The notes: generated by a model not told the origin, from the sequence alone. A stretch of DNA of 64,000 bases from Paenibacillus hamazuiensis (GCF_023276405.1 NZ_JALRMO010000001.1:3348001-3412000), one strand, 5' to 3'. Counted from the stretch's first letter, positions 46,621 through 54,699 are shown. A program made the numbers and translations.

Positions 46621-46649
46621 TTCTCGAAAAACCACCTTTTTGCTATAAT
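46621..46649 (+). promoter_or_regulatory. Extended -10 promoter of the 46684 lipoprotein gene
   Basis: TGCTATAAT (TATAAT at 46644-46649) is a perfect extended -10. The -35 match is weak (TTCTCG at 46621, 17 bases away), as is usual for that class. It overlaps the start of the divergent methyltransferase gene. Confidence 0.7.
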
Positions 46650-46683
46650 GAAACGTATCTTTTGTACAAGGAGACTTCCCCGC

Positions 46684-47601
46684 ATGTTTAAAAAATCGGC
46701 ACTTATCGCCGTTGTTATCGCCTTTGGCGCTGTCGCTTCCGGATGTACGGATCATCAGCAGCTGAAAAACGACCTGCTTCAAGCCGTCGCCAAGCAGCCG
46801 GATATGAAATCGTACCGCTTTGAAGGGAGCGTGGATTTAAAGCTGCAGCCCGATCTTAAAGACGCCGCCCCGCTGACCGCCACCTTCGTCGCAATGCTGA
46901 AAAATAGCCGGATTAACTGGAAAGGTGTTTCCAGCTCGGAGCCGCGGATGGAAGCGGATATTTCCGTGCAGCCCCAAGGCTCTACCGCCGCGTTCGATAT
47001 CCCGGCGATTCTCAAAGACGGCAAATGGTATTTCAGCATGCCGCCGATCACGAAAAAAGACGAATTTCTCGTTATCGATATGGCCAAATTGAAAGGCGGC
47101 GACGGTAAAAATCTGCAGCAGGCCGGGGTATTATCCGCATCCATCGTCAAACAACTGCTGAACGGCATCGACGCCAAGTATGTAGAGCAGGCCAAAGATC
47201 CTGTCGTTTTGAAAGATAATACTTCAGCCAAATTGTATACGGTCGAGATGACCGATAAAAACGAGAAAACCTTATCCGCAGCGCTGAAAGGAACCGTTCC
47301 GGGCATCATGGACCTGCTCCGCACGAACGGCTGGCCCGATGCCAAGCTGAATGCGGACACGCTGGAATTGCATGCTCCAAGCCGTCTTTCGTTCGCCGTG
47401 GACAACCAGGGGTATATTCGCGAGCAAAAGATCAGCTTGTCCTTTTCCGTCAAAACGGGCGAAGGTACAGCCGACAACCATATCGACTTCGAGCAATTTG
47501 TGTCCGAAGTGAATCAGCCGCCATCGTTCCAAAAGCAGGTTCCGGCTCAGGCGAAGCCGTTTGAAGACATCCTGAAGCTGCTTTCTCCCGGCAAAAAGTA
47601 A
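46684..47601 (+). CDS. Lipoprotein of unknown function
   Basis: A 305-residue secreted protein with a type II signal: KKSALIAVVIAFGAVASGC, a lipobox at Cys21 or so. The mature part resembles LppX/LprG-like or DUF6612-like lipoproteins in style (MKSYRFEGSVDLKLQ, then KWYFSMPPI), which often bind lipids or other hydrophobic ligands, but I cannot assign it. Start ATG 46684, AAGGAGA 9 bases upstream. It is transcribed alone and ends at a strong terminator. Confidence 0.8.
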   Translation: MFKKSALIAVVIAFGAVASGCTDHQQLKNDLLQAVAKQPDMKSYRFEGSVDLKLQPDLKDAAPLTATFVAMLKNSRINWKGVSSSEPRMEADISVQPQGSTAAFDIPAILKDGKWYFSMPPITKKDEFLVIDMAKLKGGDGKNLQQAGVLSASIVKQLLNGIDAKYVEQAKDPVVLKDNTSAKLYTVEMTDKNEKTLSAALKGTVPGIMDLLRTNGWPDAKLNADTLELHAPSRLSFAVDNQGYIREQKISLSFSVKTGEGTADNHIDFEQFVSEVNQPPSFQKQVPAQAKPFEDILKLLSPGKK

Positions 47602-47607
47602 CATCCC

Positions 47608-47645
47608 TTCCCAAGCTGCACGATGCGGCATGGGAAGTTTTTTTT
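47608..47645 (+). terminator. Terminator after the lipoprotein gene
   Basis: CTTCCCA (47608-47614) pairs with TGGGAAG (47631-47637), followed by a run of eight or more T. Confidence 0.9.
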
Positions 47646-47713
47646 CGTATGGACATATTCCCCGAGGGAAAACTATCGGTACGCCGTAATTCATACAACC
47701 CGAGGTGAAAATG

Positions 47714-48565
47714 ATGCCATTTGCCGAAGTCAACGGAACCCGGCTGCACTATCATGTGAAAGGTTCGGGTATTCCGATCGTTTTTATCCATCCTCCGCTG
47801 CTGAGCAGCCGAACCTTTACCTATCAGCAGGTGCAGCTTTCTTCCGAGTATAAAACCATTATATTCGATATACGCGGGCACGGCGAGAGCGCCCCGTCCG
47901 AAGTGCCGTTAACATATCCGCTTATTGCCGAAGATATGAAGCAACTGCTCGATTTTCTGGACATCCGGCAAGCCTACGTCTGCGGTTACTCAGCGGGCGG
48001 TTCGATCGCTCTTGAGGCAATGCTCGCCTATCCCGGCCGGTTTCGCGGCGGAATTTTAATCAGTGCCATGTCGGAAACGAGCGATTTGTACAATAAAACC
48101 GGTATCTGGCTTGCGACACAGCTTGCCCGGCTGGGTGCGTCCAAGCTTGTAGCCAAAGCCGTTACGTGGACCAACTCGGATATGCAGCTTACGCACACCA
48201 ATTTGTACGAATCGGCCATTAAAGGTGATATCCGCAATCATGGCCAGTATTATAAATACAGCGGCTTTTACAACTGTACGAACCGATTGCGCGAAATCGA
48301 ACAACCGATACTGCTGCTGTACGGCGAAAAAAATTCCGTCTTTTATAAATACGCCCGTTTGCTTCATCACAACTTGCGGAACAGCACGTTATATTTCTTA
48401 AAGGACGGCAAGCATCATCTGCCGACCAAATCGGCCGACTTGCTGAACGAATGCATCCATTCCTGGATTTCCGAACTGGAGGGCCGACCGGAAGAGAAAC
48501 AGGTTCCTCACCATGCTCCGATTTTCGAAGAAACGGCTAACGAAGGGGAACAATTGGTTCACTAA
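47714..48565 (+). CDS. Alpha/beta hydrolase
   Basis: A 283-residue alpha/beta hydrolase. The nucleophile elbow is GYSAGGS (Ser in the centre). An oxyanion-type IVFIHPPLL segment, the canonical IIFDIRGHGES strand and a late His in GKHHLP are present, so the triad appears complete. Substrate unknown; the family includes esterases, epoxide hydrolases and C-C hydrolases. GAGGTG is 6 bases before ATG 47714; a GTG at 47705 and an ATG at 47711 are in frame but too close to it. The last 30 residues are acidic and unusual. Confidence 0.85.
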   Translation: MPFAEVNGTRLHYHVKGSGIPIVFIHPPLLSSRTFTYQQVQLSSEYKTIIFDIRGHGESAPSEVPLTYPLIAEDMKQLLDFLDIRQAYVCGYSAGGSIALEAMLAYPGRFRGGILISAMSETSDLYNKTGIWLATQLARLGASKLVAKAVTWTNSDMQLTHTNLYESAIKGDIRNHGQYYKYSGFYNCTNRLREIEQPILLLYGEKNSVFYKYARLLHHNLRNSTLYFLKDGKHHLPTKSADLLNECIHSWISELEGRPEEKQVPHHAPIFEETANEGEQLVH

Positions 48566-48635
48566 GTTTTATCATTACGCAGCCCATTTTTCTGTCATGT
48601 TTTATCCCTGAATATGATAAGCTTATTATAAGTTT

Positions 48636-48658
48636 TTGTCCCTGTTTGCATGGGACAA
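48636..48658 (+). other. Small inverted repeat before gene 48680
   Basis: TTGTCCC (48636-48642) and GGGACAA (48652-48658) form a perfect 7-base repeat in the leader of the next gene. It may be an operator or a leader hairpin. A possible promoter TTTATC-N17-TATTAT lies just upstream. Confidence 0.35.
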
Positions 48659-48679
48659 GACATGGGGGAAGCTTTGGGG

Positions 48680-49768
48680 ATGAAACTACGATACCGGGCT
48701 GCGGTTTTTTATTTGTTTATTTTTCTGGTAGCCGCGCACCCGCTTTACGCGGCGATTGAGACCGCCTCATCCGAAACGAATAATGTTTTACAAAAAGGAC
48801 TTACACTGTATGAGATCGATCAGGAACTGGCCCGAATTCAGAAGCAGGAAGCGGAGCTGCAGCAAAAATTGGCCGACACCGAGCAGCGTATCCGTGAGCA
48901 GGAGGCTTCCGCCAAGCATACCCGACTACATGCCGGGCAAGTTTTGCGGGCTTATTATATGGGAGACCGCGATGCGGTATGGCTGCTTGTTTTTCATATA
49001 TCTTCATTGTCCGATGCGCTGGCGACGCTCGATTATTTGCTGATGATCGTCGGCAACGACCGCCTTGCGCTTCAACGTTTTGCCGATGCGGTCCAGGAGC
49101 TGAATGCATTGAAAGGCAGCTTGCTGCAGTCGCAGCTTGCGCTGGCGCAAACGAAATCGAACTATATAACCCAAAAGGAACAAATGCTCGCGCTGCAAAA
49201 AGAGCTCGATCAGGAGCTGGCGAAGCTGTCCGAACCCAAACAGGCGCAAAAACAAATTGCGGATTTGACGAAGGACTGGCAGGAAAAAGGAGTTCCGCTC
49301 TTTCGCACGTATTTTCAGGCGCTTGCCGCTGCCATGAAGCAGCTGCCCGAGCTTGTAACGGCAAACGGAGGAAAAAACAACAACCTGATCATGAACGGAT
49401 TAAATTATACGTTTCAAATGACCGATCAGGAGTTGAATACGTTTTTGCGGCAAAAAAATCCGCTTTTTGAAAATATGGCGTTCAAGTTTACCGGAGGTAA
49501 GGTCGTTGCGGAAGGAAAACACGACGATGTCGCCATCTCTATCAAAGGTCATTACTTGTTCGAACCTGAAAAAAACAGCAACACGATTCGGTTTGTTACC
49601 GATGAGCTCCAGTTCAACGCCTTCCAGCTTCCGTCCACGACGATCGCCGCTTTGGAAAAGGAGTTCGATCTTGGCATATATCCGCAAAACCTTGCCGCCT
49701 TTTTGCAAGTAACGGAAATGACAATGGAGGAAGGCAAGCTCAGCATCCAGCTGAAATTTAAATTTTAA
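48680..49768 (+). CDS. Secreted coiled-coil protein with a C-terminal beta-rich domain
   Basis: A 362-residue protein I cannot name. The N-terminal signal (VFYLFIFLVAAHPLYA) suggests export. Residues about 45-215 are a long coiled coil with a short break (LYEIDQELARIQKQEAELQQKLADTEQRI, then SNYITQKEQMLALQKELDQELAKL), EnvC/PcsB-like in appearance but without a catalytic domain. The C-terminal 130 residues alternate polar and hydrophobic (MAFKFTGGKVVAEGKHDDVAIS, LSIQLKFKF), reminiscent of the YpmS/DUF2140 or LmeA-like lipid-binding folds. The start ATG 48680 follows GGGGGAA at about 14 bases; earlier in-frame ATGs at 48650 and 48662 could be used. Confidence 0.65.
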   Translation: MKLRYRAAVFYLFIFLVAAHPLYAAIETASSETNNVLQKGLTLYEIDQELARIQKQEAELQQKLADTEQRIREQEASAKHTRLHAGQVLRAYYMGDRDAVWLLVFHISSLSDALATLDYLLMIVGNDRLALQRFADAVQELNALKGSLLQSQLALAQTKSNYITQKEQMLALQKELDQELAKLSEPKQAQKQIADLTKDWQEKGVPLFRTYFQALAAAMKQLPELVTANGGKNNNLIMNGLNYTFQMTDQELNTFLRQKNPLFENMAFKFTGGKVVAEGKHDDVAISIKGHYLFEPEKNSNTIRFVTDELQFNAFQLPSTTIAALEKEFDLGIYPQNLAAFLQVTEMTMEEGKLSIQLKFKF

Positions 49769-49801
49769 CCAAATACATAAAATTTGTCGGAGATGATTGG
49801 A

Positions 49802-50287
49802 ATGGAACGCAAATACGCGTTGCTGATGAATATGCCGGATAACAAGCTGCCCGGATTTTACGCACAAATCGTAAAAGCGCTAGCCAACAAAGCCCCTTTG
49901 TTCGACCGCGACAAGGAGATGCTGATTTTCTCCGCGGAGCCGGATCGTGAGGCGGCAATCGGCATTATGCAACAGTACAAGATCGAACATGAAACGTTAG
50001 AGCTGCTTTTGCTTCCGGCAGGCACCGAGATGGCGCCGACCTTCTCGGATTTCGGCTTCGTCAGCCGTGCGGAGCATATTTACGTTTACGCAGAGCAAGC
50101 GGCATTGTTTCGTCTGGTGGAAATCGCGGGAGGAGAACCTGCGCAGGCGCTTCAGCAGATGGACGAGCATTTGCTGGCCCGCTGCGTAATCGACGGCGTC
50201 CCGGCATATGCCGTGGAGACGCATCTGCTTGAGCTGATGGAAGGAATCGCGAAGGCTTACGGCTGCGGTGTGGAGGTTATCAGTTAA
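49802..50287 (+). CDS. Conserved hypothetical protein
   Basis: A 161-residue cytoplasmic protein with no signal and no motif that I recognise. It starts MERKYALLMNMPDNKLPGFYAQIVKALANKAPLFDRD, is rich in Leu, Ala and Glu, and looks alpha/beta. CGGAGATGA lies 5 bases before ATG 49802. It follows the coiled-coil gene by 33 bases, so the two may be cotranscribed. Confidence 0.6.
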   Translation: MERKYALLMNMPDNKLPGFYAQIVKALANKAPLFDRDKEMLIFSAEPDREAAIGIMQQYKIEHETLELLLLPAGTEMAPTFSDFGFVSRAEHIYVYAEQAALFRLVEIAGGEPAQALQQMDEHLLARCVIDGVPAYAVETHLLELMEGIAKAYGCGVEVIS

Positions 50288-50347
50288 TGTTGTCGGGGTA
50301 ACTCCTCAGTCGCACGAAACAGTTGGTTTAACCCCCTATTTGCAATC

Positions 50348-50533
50348 ATAAAGGAACTGATGTTCGCTATTTTCGAATAAATGAACAAATCCGAAAAATA
50401 GAGGAACTGAGATGCGCTAAATCGGTGCAAAATGGCGTGAAGAGCAGCAAAACATGCAAATAACGCACTGGAGTTCCTTTAATTTTGGCAAATCGCTTAA
50501 AATGGCTATTTTAGCGCACTATAGTTCCTTTAT
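50348..50533. repeat. Inverted array of GGAACT...GCGCTA boxes
   Basis: Two direct copies (50351: AAGGAACTGATGTTCGCTA; 50402: AGGAACTGAGATGCGCTAA) face two inverted copies (50462 and 50508, reading AACTCCAGTGCG and AACTATAGTGCGCTA on the minus strand). The region can fold into a large cruciform or hairpin. From 50288 to 50936 no gene is supported; the remainder is a second repeat family. Confidence 0.75.
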
Positions 50534-50660
50534 GTCCCCAGGTATTTGGATAACCTTTCACGCACCCGTGCCCCGCGAGACAAATTGCCTCTTCTTTAGT
50601 CTAGAGAGCTTGAGCCCCTCTTTTCTTCCAGTTGACCAGATTATGACATAAAAAAGCGTA

Positions 50661-50936
50661 GTCCGGCGCCATGCTGTGCAGAGCACAGCGAGCGCCGGAC
50701 ACTTACGCGTTCACGAGGCACACCCTCTCACCGTCCACCTGACGCCAACCGTAAAGCGTGCCGGACATGAGATTTTTTGCCTGCAAGCAAAAAATCCATG
50801 TCTGGCAAACGCGAACTAGCAGGAAACACCCCCTCTTAAATCCGGGTCCAGGGCGGAGCCCTGGGGTCCCCTCCTCCGGAGGGGATTTAGGGGAGGGAAT
50901 TTCTTTAGGGGTGGGAACTCCTTTAGGGGAGGGAAA
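50661..50936 (-). repeat. Hairpin-linker repeat array, copy 3
   Basis: Read on the minus strand from the phoH stop: three CCCWCCCCTAAA iterations, the cap (50842-50893), hairpin 8 (50759-50807, stem GATTTTTTGC/GCAAAAAATC within GCCAGACAT/ATGTCCGGC), a linker with GTGCCTCGTGAACGCG, then hairpin 7 (50661-50700, GTCCGGCGC/GCGCCGGAC with GCTGTGC/GCACAGC). It directly abuts the phoH stop and there is no separate terminator. Confidence 0.85.
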
Positions 50937-52268
50937 CTACAAGAGATCCGCCGCCAATTGCGCCAAATGCGAGCGTTCCCCGCGCTCCAACGTAATATGG
51001 CCGCTGACGCCCTGCTCCTTGAACTTTTCAACGACGTATGTCAGCCCGTTGCTCGATGCATCCAGGTACGGATGGTCGATTTGCTCGGGGTCGCCGAGCA
51101 GCACGATTTTGCTGCCTTCCCCGACGCGAGAGACGATCGTCTTGACTTCGTGTTTGGACAAGTTTTGCGCCTCGTCGATGATGATAAACTGGCCGGGGAT
51201 CGAGCGGCCGCGAATATATGTGAGCGCCTCGACCTGAATGCTGCCGAGACCGGCCAATATTTTGTCGATGTCGCCCGTTTTTTTCGTATCAAATAAAAAT
51301 TCCAGGTTATCGTAAATCGGCTGCATCCACGGACGCAGCTTTTCTTCTTTTTCACCCGGAAGATATCCGATATCTTTGCCCATCGGCACGACCGGCCTTG
51401 CGATCAGCAGCTTCTTGTATTTGCGCTCATCCTCGACCTTCATAAGCCCCGCGGCAAGCGTCAGCAGCGTTTTTCCGGTGCCGGCCTTGCCGGTCAGCGT
51501 GACCAGCGGGATGTCATCGTTCAGCAGCAGCTCGAGCGCCATGCGCTGCTGAGCGTTGCGGGCGGCGATACCCCAGACGGGCTCGTTGCTCAGATAAAGC
51601 GGCTCGAGTTTTTTCCCTTCCGCGTTTACCTTGAGCAGCGCCGATTTGGAGGTGCCGAGCTCGTCGCGCAAAATGACGAATTCGTGCGGGTGCAAAGCAA
51701 ATCCCAAATTTAACGAATGGATACCTAAAAAGCGGTATGTGTAAAACTCGTCGATCACCGACGGGTGCACATGCAAAGTCAAGTACCCCATATATATATC
51801 CGTACCGCTGACAATGCGGTCGGTCAAATAATCCTGTGCAGGAAGCCCGAGAACGTCGGCCTTGATGCGGACGAGCGTGTCTTTGCTGACGATGATGACC
51901 GGTTTCGGCTCCTGTTTTTCCTTTTCCTCCAGATGATAATTTAAAGCAACCGCCAAAATGCGGTTATCGCTTGTGATTTCCCCAAATACATCCTGCAGCT
52001 TCGTAAAGCTCCGGTGGTTCAATTCGATTTTGAGCGTTCCGCCGTTATCGAGCGGGATTCCGTCATGAAGCCGCCCTCTCTCGCGCAGGCTGTCGAGCGT
52101 CCGGGAAATTTGCCTGGCGTTGCGGCCGAGCTCGTCGGCGTTTCTTTTTTTCGAATCGATCTCCTCCAGCACGATGGCAGGAATGATCACTTCATTATCC
52201 TCAAAGGCAAAAATCGAGTTCGGATCTTGTAAAAGCACATTGGTATCCAGAACATAAATTTTTTTCAT
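50937..52268 (-). CDS. ylaK: PIN-domain PhoH family ATPase (YlaK-like)
   Basis: A 443-residue protein with two parts. Residues 1-150 form a PIN-type RNase domain (KIYVLDTNVLLQDPNSI with conserved Asp). Residues 210-440 form a PhoH ATPase: Walker A GKAGTGKTLLTLAAG, Walker B FIIIDEAQNLSKHEVKT. PhoH2-type proteins are RNA helicases/nucleases that unwind and cleave RNA. The order with the YlaJ-like gene (divergent) and the PPOX gene matches ylaJ-ylaK-ylaL. ATG 52268 has AGGAGGGG 6 bases upstream. A hairpin repeat is in its leader. Confidence 0.93.
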   Translation of the reverse strand: MKKIYVLDTNVLLQDPNSIFAFEDNEVIIPAIVLEEIDSKKRNADELGRNARQISRTLDSLRERGRLHDGIPLDNGGTLKIELNHRSFTKLQDVFGEITSDNRILAVALNYHLEEKEKQEPKPVIIVSKDTLVRIKADVLGLPAQDYLTDRIVSGTDIYMGYLTLHVHPSVIDEFYTYRFLGIHSLNLGFALHPHEFVILRDELGTSKSALLKVNAEGKKLEPLYLSNEPVWGIAARNAQQRMALELLLNDDIPLVTLTGKAGTGKTLLTLAAGLMKVEDERKYKKLLIARPVVPMGKDIGYLPGEKEEKLRPWMQPIYDNLEFLFDTKKTGDIDKILAGLGSIQVEALTYIRGRSIPGQFIIIDEAQNLSKHEVKTIVSRVGEGSKIVLLGDPEQIDHPYLDASSNGLTYVVEKFKEQGVSGHITLERGERSHLAQLAADLL

Positions 52269-52284
52269 ATGAGTCCCCTCCTAT

Positions 52285-52337
52285 GAGCTTTCCGGACAGG
52301 AAAGCTTGCCTCGTAAGCTTCTGCCGCGCTTTTCCGG
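52285..52337 (+). repeat. Hairpin repeat with CTCGTAAGC tail
   Basis: GAGCTTTCC-GGACA-GGAAAGCT forms a hairpin and GCCTCGTAAGCTTC follows, an altered copy of the 21505-21705 unit. It lies just upstream of phoH. Confidence 0.5.
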
Positions 52338-52372
52338 TAAGATAGGCCTTCCAGTGTTTTGGTTATGTGCTT

Positions 52373-52402
52373 GCATATGTTGCAATATCCCAGGACAAAC
52401 TA
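52373..52402 (+). promoter_or_regulatory. Sigma-F/G-type promoter of the ylaJ-like gene
   Basis: GCATA (52373-52377), a 15-base spacer and GGACAAACTA (52393-52402). The match to the sigma-F pattern GyATA-N15-GGnrAnAnTw has one mismatch. The same bases read as GCATA-N18-CAAACTA for sigma-G. The predicted start near 52408 suits TTG 52440. Confidence 0.65.
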
Positions 52403-52439
52403 ACCAAAGCAATTCAGGAATAGAAAGGAACGATGTGCG

Positions 52440-52964
52440 TTGAGGATGATCTTGTGCGTTATTCTGCTTTTGGCATTACTCGCGGGGTGCAATCAAGCAG
52501 CGAAACAGGGCGCTTCCCCCTCTCCGAACAATAATCAGGTTCAGGTGCAGCAAACCTCTCCCGAAAAGAAGCAAATTTCAGACCCTACGGCCGTTGCAAA
52601 TCATCTGGAGCAGCTTGCAACGAATGTGCCGAGAGTGGAGAGCGCCAATTGTGTGGTGTTCGGCAATACCGCCATCGTCGGAATCAATGTGGCTCCGGAT
52701 GTCGACCGTGCGCAAATAGGCACGATCAAATATTCGGTGGCGGAAGCGCTTCGCAAAGATCCTTACGGTGCAAACGCAATCGTAACAGCAGATATGGACC
52801 TCGGGCAGCGCATCAAAAATATACGGGATAAGGTGATGAACGGACAGCCCGTCAGCGGGTTCACCCAAGAGCTCGGAGTCATCATCGGCCGAATCGTCCC
52901 GCAAGTTCCAAGCGATGTGCCAAACGCCCCGCAAAACCCGAAAATGGGTGATCCGGGTTTATAA
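52440..52964 (+). CDS. ylaJ: YhcN/YlaJ-family spore lipoprotein
   Basis: A 174-residue lipoprotein: signal LCVILLLALLAGCNQ with the lipobox LLAGC. The rest matches the spore YhcN/YlaJ domain (VANHLEQLATNVPRVESANCVVFGNTAIVGINVAPDVD, VAEALRKDPYGANAIVTADMDLGQRIKNI). Such proteins sit in spore membranes and affect germination or outgrowth; the exact step is unclear. The TTG start 52440 has AAAGGAA 9 bases upstream; an in-frame ATG two codons later is the alternative. Forespore promoter evidence agrees. Confidence 0.9.
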   Translation: MRMILCVILLLALLAGCNQAAKQGASPSPNNNQVQVQQTSPEKKQISDPTAVANHLEQLATNVPRVESANCVVFGNTAIVGINVAPDVDRAQIGTIKYSVAEALRKDPYGANAIVTADMDLGQRIKNIRDKVMNGQPVSGFTQELGVIIGRIVPQVPSDVPNAPQNPKMGDPGL

Positions 52965-52993
52965 AAGAGACGCGCCAAACACCAAAAAGTGAC

Positions 52994-53029
52994 AAAAAAA
53001 GCCTATGACTGCAAAGTCTAGGCTTTTTT
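52994..53029. terminator. Terminator shared by convergent ylaJ and ylaL-like genes
   Basis: AAAAAAGCCTA.GACT pairs with AGTC.TAGGCTTTTTT around GCAA. The right arm includes the end of the minus-strand PPOX coding region (stop at 53018). Confidence 0.85.
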
Positions 53030-53470
53030 CATCGCGTCGAACACCTGCGTGTCGAGCTTTTCAGCCGCACGCTTGTCGTACGTTTTTTCATATTCAGGCG
53101 CAACGGAAATCCGCGAGCCGTAAAACATCGCATCGCGTACCGCGGTGATATCGATGTCGAAGCATGCCAGCTTGAATGGCACGCCTTCCAGCGCTTCGGC
53201 AACCTGCCGGGCATTGCCGTAAATGGCATGAACCGAGCCTTCGCCGATGAACGTCAGCGTGACAAGCCGATTTTGCGCAATATTCGTCACAATGCGGGAA
53301 CGCTGGTCGATGGCAAAGCGAACCGTTCCCGGATCCTTGGCAAACAGCCAGGAAATCGCGTTCACGCTGGGCGCTCCGCTTTCATGATCGATGGTGCTGA
53401 GCAGCGCAAAAGGTTCCTTTTGCAGCGCGGAAAATAATTGCTCCGAAAGAGCTGTGACTGTTTCAGCCAT
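53018..53470 (-). CDS. ylaL: Pyridoxamine 5'-phosphate oxidase-like (YlaL) protein
   Basis: A 150-residue split-barrel flavin-binding protein of the PPOX-like family. FALLSTIDHESGAPSVNAISWLF and RFAIDQRSRIVTNIAQNRLVTLTFI are typical. No evidence that it makes PLP; many relatives bind FMN or F420 and act in redox or haem metabolism. AGGAGGAGA lies 4 bases before ATG 53470. Confidence 0.82.
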   Translation of the reverse strand: MAETVTALSEQLFSALQKEPFALLSTIDHESGAPSVNAISWLFAKDPGTVRFAIDQRSRIVTNIAQNRLVTLTFIGEGSVHAIYGNARQVAEALEGVPFKLACFDIDITAVRDAMFYGSRISVAPEYEKTYDKRAAEKLDTQVFDAMKKA

Positions 53471-53682
53471 TGAATCTCCTCCTGAAAACCGGCTTCGCAA
53501 AGCAGTCGGTGTGCTGCATCATGTTGTTTTGAAAATAGGCGGTTCTTACTTAAAGTATACCACATATGCTGCCAAGCAGCTACCGACGAATATGTACACC
53601 TCGGTAAATTGGGCTTGTAAAAGCAGGAACACTCCCTTCACCTGATATATCTATATTTTATCGCCAGGTGAAACGAGTTATG

Positions 53683-53958
53683 TCAATCATTGTATTTCGG
53701 ATTTGAATTAATATCCGCGAGCAGTTGGTCCACCAGCTCCCTGTCGAAAAACTGCGTTTTGCGCTTGCCGTCCGCCTCGTAGCGCACATGGTACATCGTC
53801 TCGTCCACGCGCTCTACGCCAAATTCGCTCAGATGATGGTCCTCCCGCAAAATCGTTTCGAAGAAATCGAGCGTTTCCTTGGCTGCGTTATCGTCCTTGC
53901 GTGCATCCGAAACGACCTTGATCTGCAGCCAGTTAAACAGCGCATCCTGCAAATTCAT
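53683..53958 (-). CDS. Conserved hypothetical protein
   Basis: A 91-residue, acidic protein (LQDALFNWLQIKVVSDARKDDNAAKETLDFFETI) with no transmembrane segment or familiar motif. It looks like a single small alpha/beta domain of the kind found in Bacillales genomes. It starts 3 bases after the stop of the upstream gene (53962) and uses a GGGGG site within that gene's end, so the two are coupled. Confidence 0.6.
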   Translation of the reverse strand: MNLQDALFNWLQIKVVSDARKDDNAAKETLDFFETILREDHHLSEFGVERVDETMYHVRYEADGKRKTQFFDRELVDQLLADINSNPKYND

Positions 53959-53961
53959 TTT

Positions 53962-54408
53962 TCAGCCCCCATCCTCTCTGAGCAAAATCACCTGAAACCC
54001 CGCTTCAAACCAGCCGAGCATCAAACCGAGCCATTCCCCAAGCGGGTTTACCCAAGTGTCCGGTTCCAGTGCCCGGCGGCATAACATCTCCCCTTCCGAA
54101 GCGGCTAGCAGCCGGTCCATAAACGCTTCTGCACAGTGGGACAGCTTAAGCGCCGCTTCCACTTCGGCAAAACAAATATCCTCGCCGTTCCCCAGCTCGA
54201 AAGGCAGCTCATCGACGCCACATTGCAGGATGGCTTCGTCGCTGAGCAGCAAATTCGCTTTAAACATGGGGAGAAGCCGAGGGTGAACCTCATGCAGCTT
54301 CTGCCGAAAAAGCTCGGCCTCGCGGGAAGGCTCCAGCACCGTCCGTTCTTTTCCGAATAAAACCCCGGCGGACGTCGCTCGAACCGGAGTGAGCCAGTAT
54401 GCCGGCAT
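53962..54408 (-). CDS. Hypothetical protein
   Basis: A 148-residue soluble protein, rich in Leu and Glu, that I cannot assign. It shows no signal, no repeat, and only two cysteines in the central part. GAGGGACG precedes ATG 54408 and the start region is palindromic (GCATGCCGGCATAC). It is followed by the 53958 gene; the ylaH stop (54421) is 12 bases upstream, so ylaH, this gene and 53958 may form one transcript. Confidence 0.55.
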   Translation of the reverse strand: MPAYWLTPVRATSAGVLFGKERTVLEPSREAELFRQKLHEVHPRLLPMFKANLLLSDEAILQCGVDELPFELGNGEDICFAEVEAALKLSHCAEAFMDRLLAASEGEMLCRRALEPDTWVNPLGEWLGLMLGWFEAGFQVILLREDGG

Positions 54409-54420
54409 GCCGCGTCCCTC

Positions 54421-54699
54421 CTACTGCTTATTCGTACGGCCTGCGATCCAGTAGCGGATGCGGACGATCAGCATCATCGCGACGGCGACGGCGAGGCTCG
54501 GAATGATCGGCAGCCTGGCGTCGATTTGAAATACGAGCAGCAGCAGCGAACCGACGCCGAGCATGATGTAAACGATCAAATCTTTGAGCAGCGGCAGCTT
54601 GCGCGTGCGAAACACTTTATTGTACACGTAAGTAACCAGCACATAAATAAGAATAAACGTAATCCACGGATGTTCTCCGAACCAATCGTACACCGCCAT
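54421..54699 (-). CDS. ylaH: YlaH-like membrane protein
   Basis: A 92-residue protein with two to three membrane segments (WITFILIYVLVTYVYNKVF, DLIVYIMLGVGSLLLLVFQI, LAVAVAMMLIVRIRYW). It matches YlaH of B. subtilis, which follows typA (ylaG). Function unknown. GAGAGGATGA lies just before the ATG. Confidence 0.85.
   Translation of the reverse strand: MAVYDWFGEHPWITFILIYVLVTYVYNKVFRTRKLPLLKDLIVYIMLGVGSLLLLVFQIDARLPIIPSLAVAVAMMLIVRIRYWIAGRTNKQ

Noticed and set aside
46621-46782. Longer N terminus for the MidA-like methyltransferase
   Set aside because: It would overlap the divergent lipoprotein gene and its promoter, and the family domain begins after 46620.
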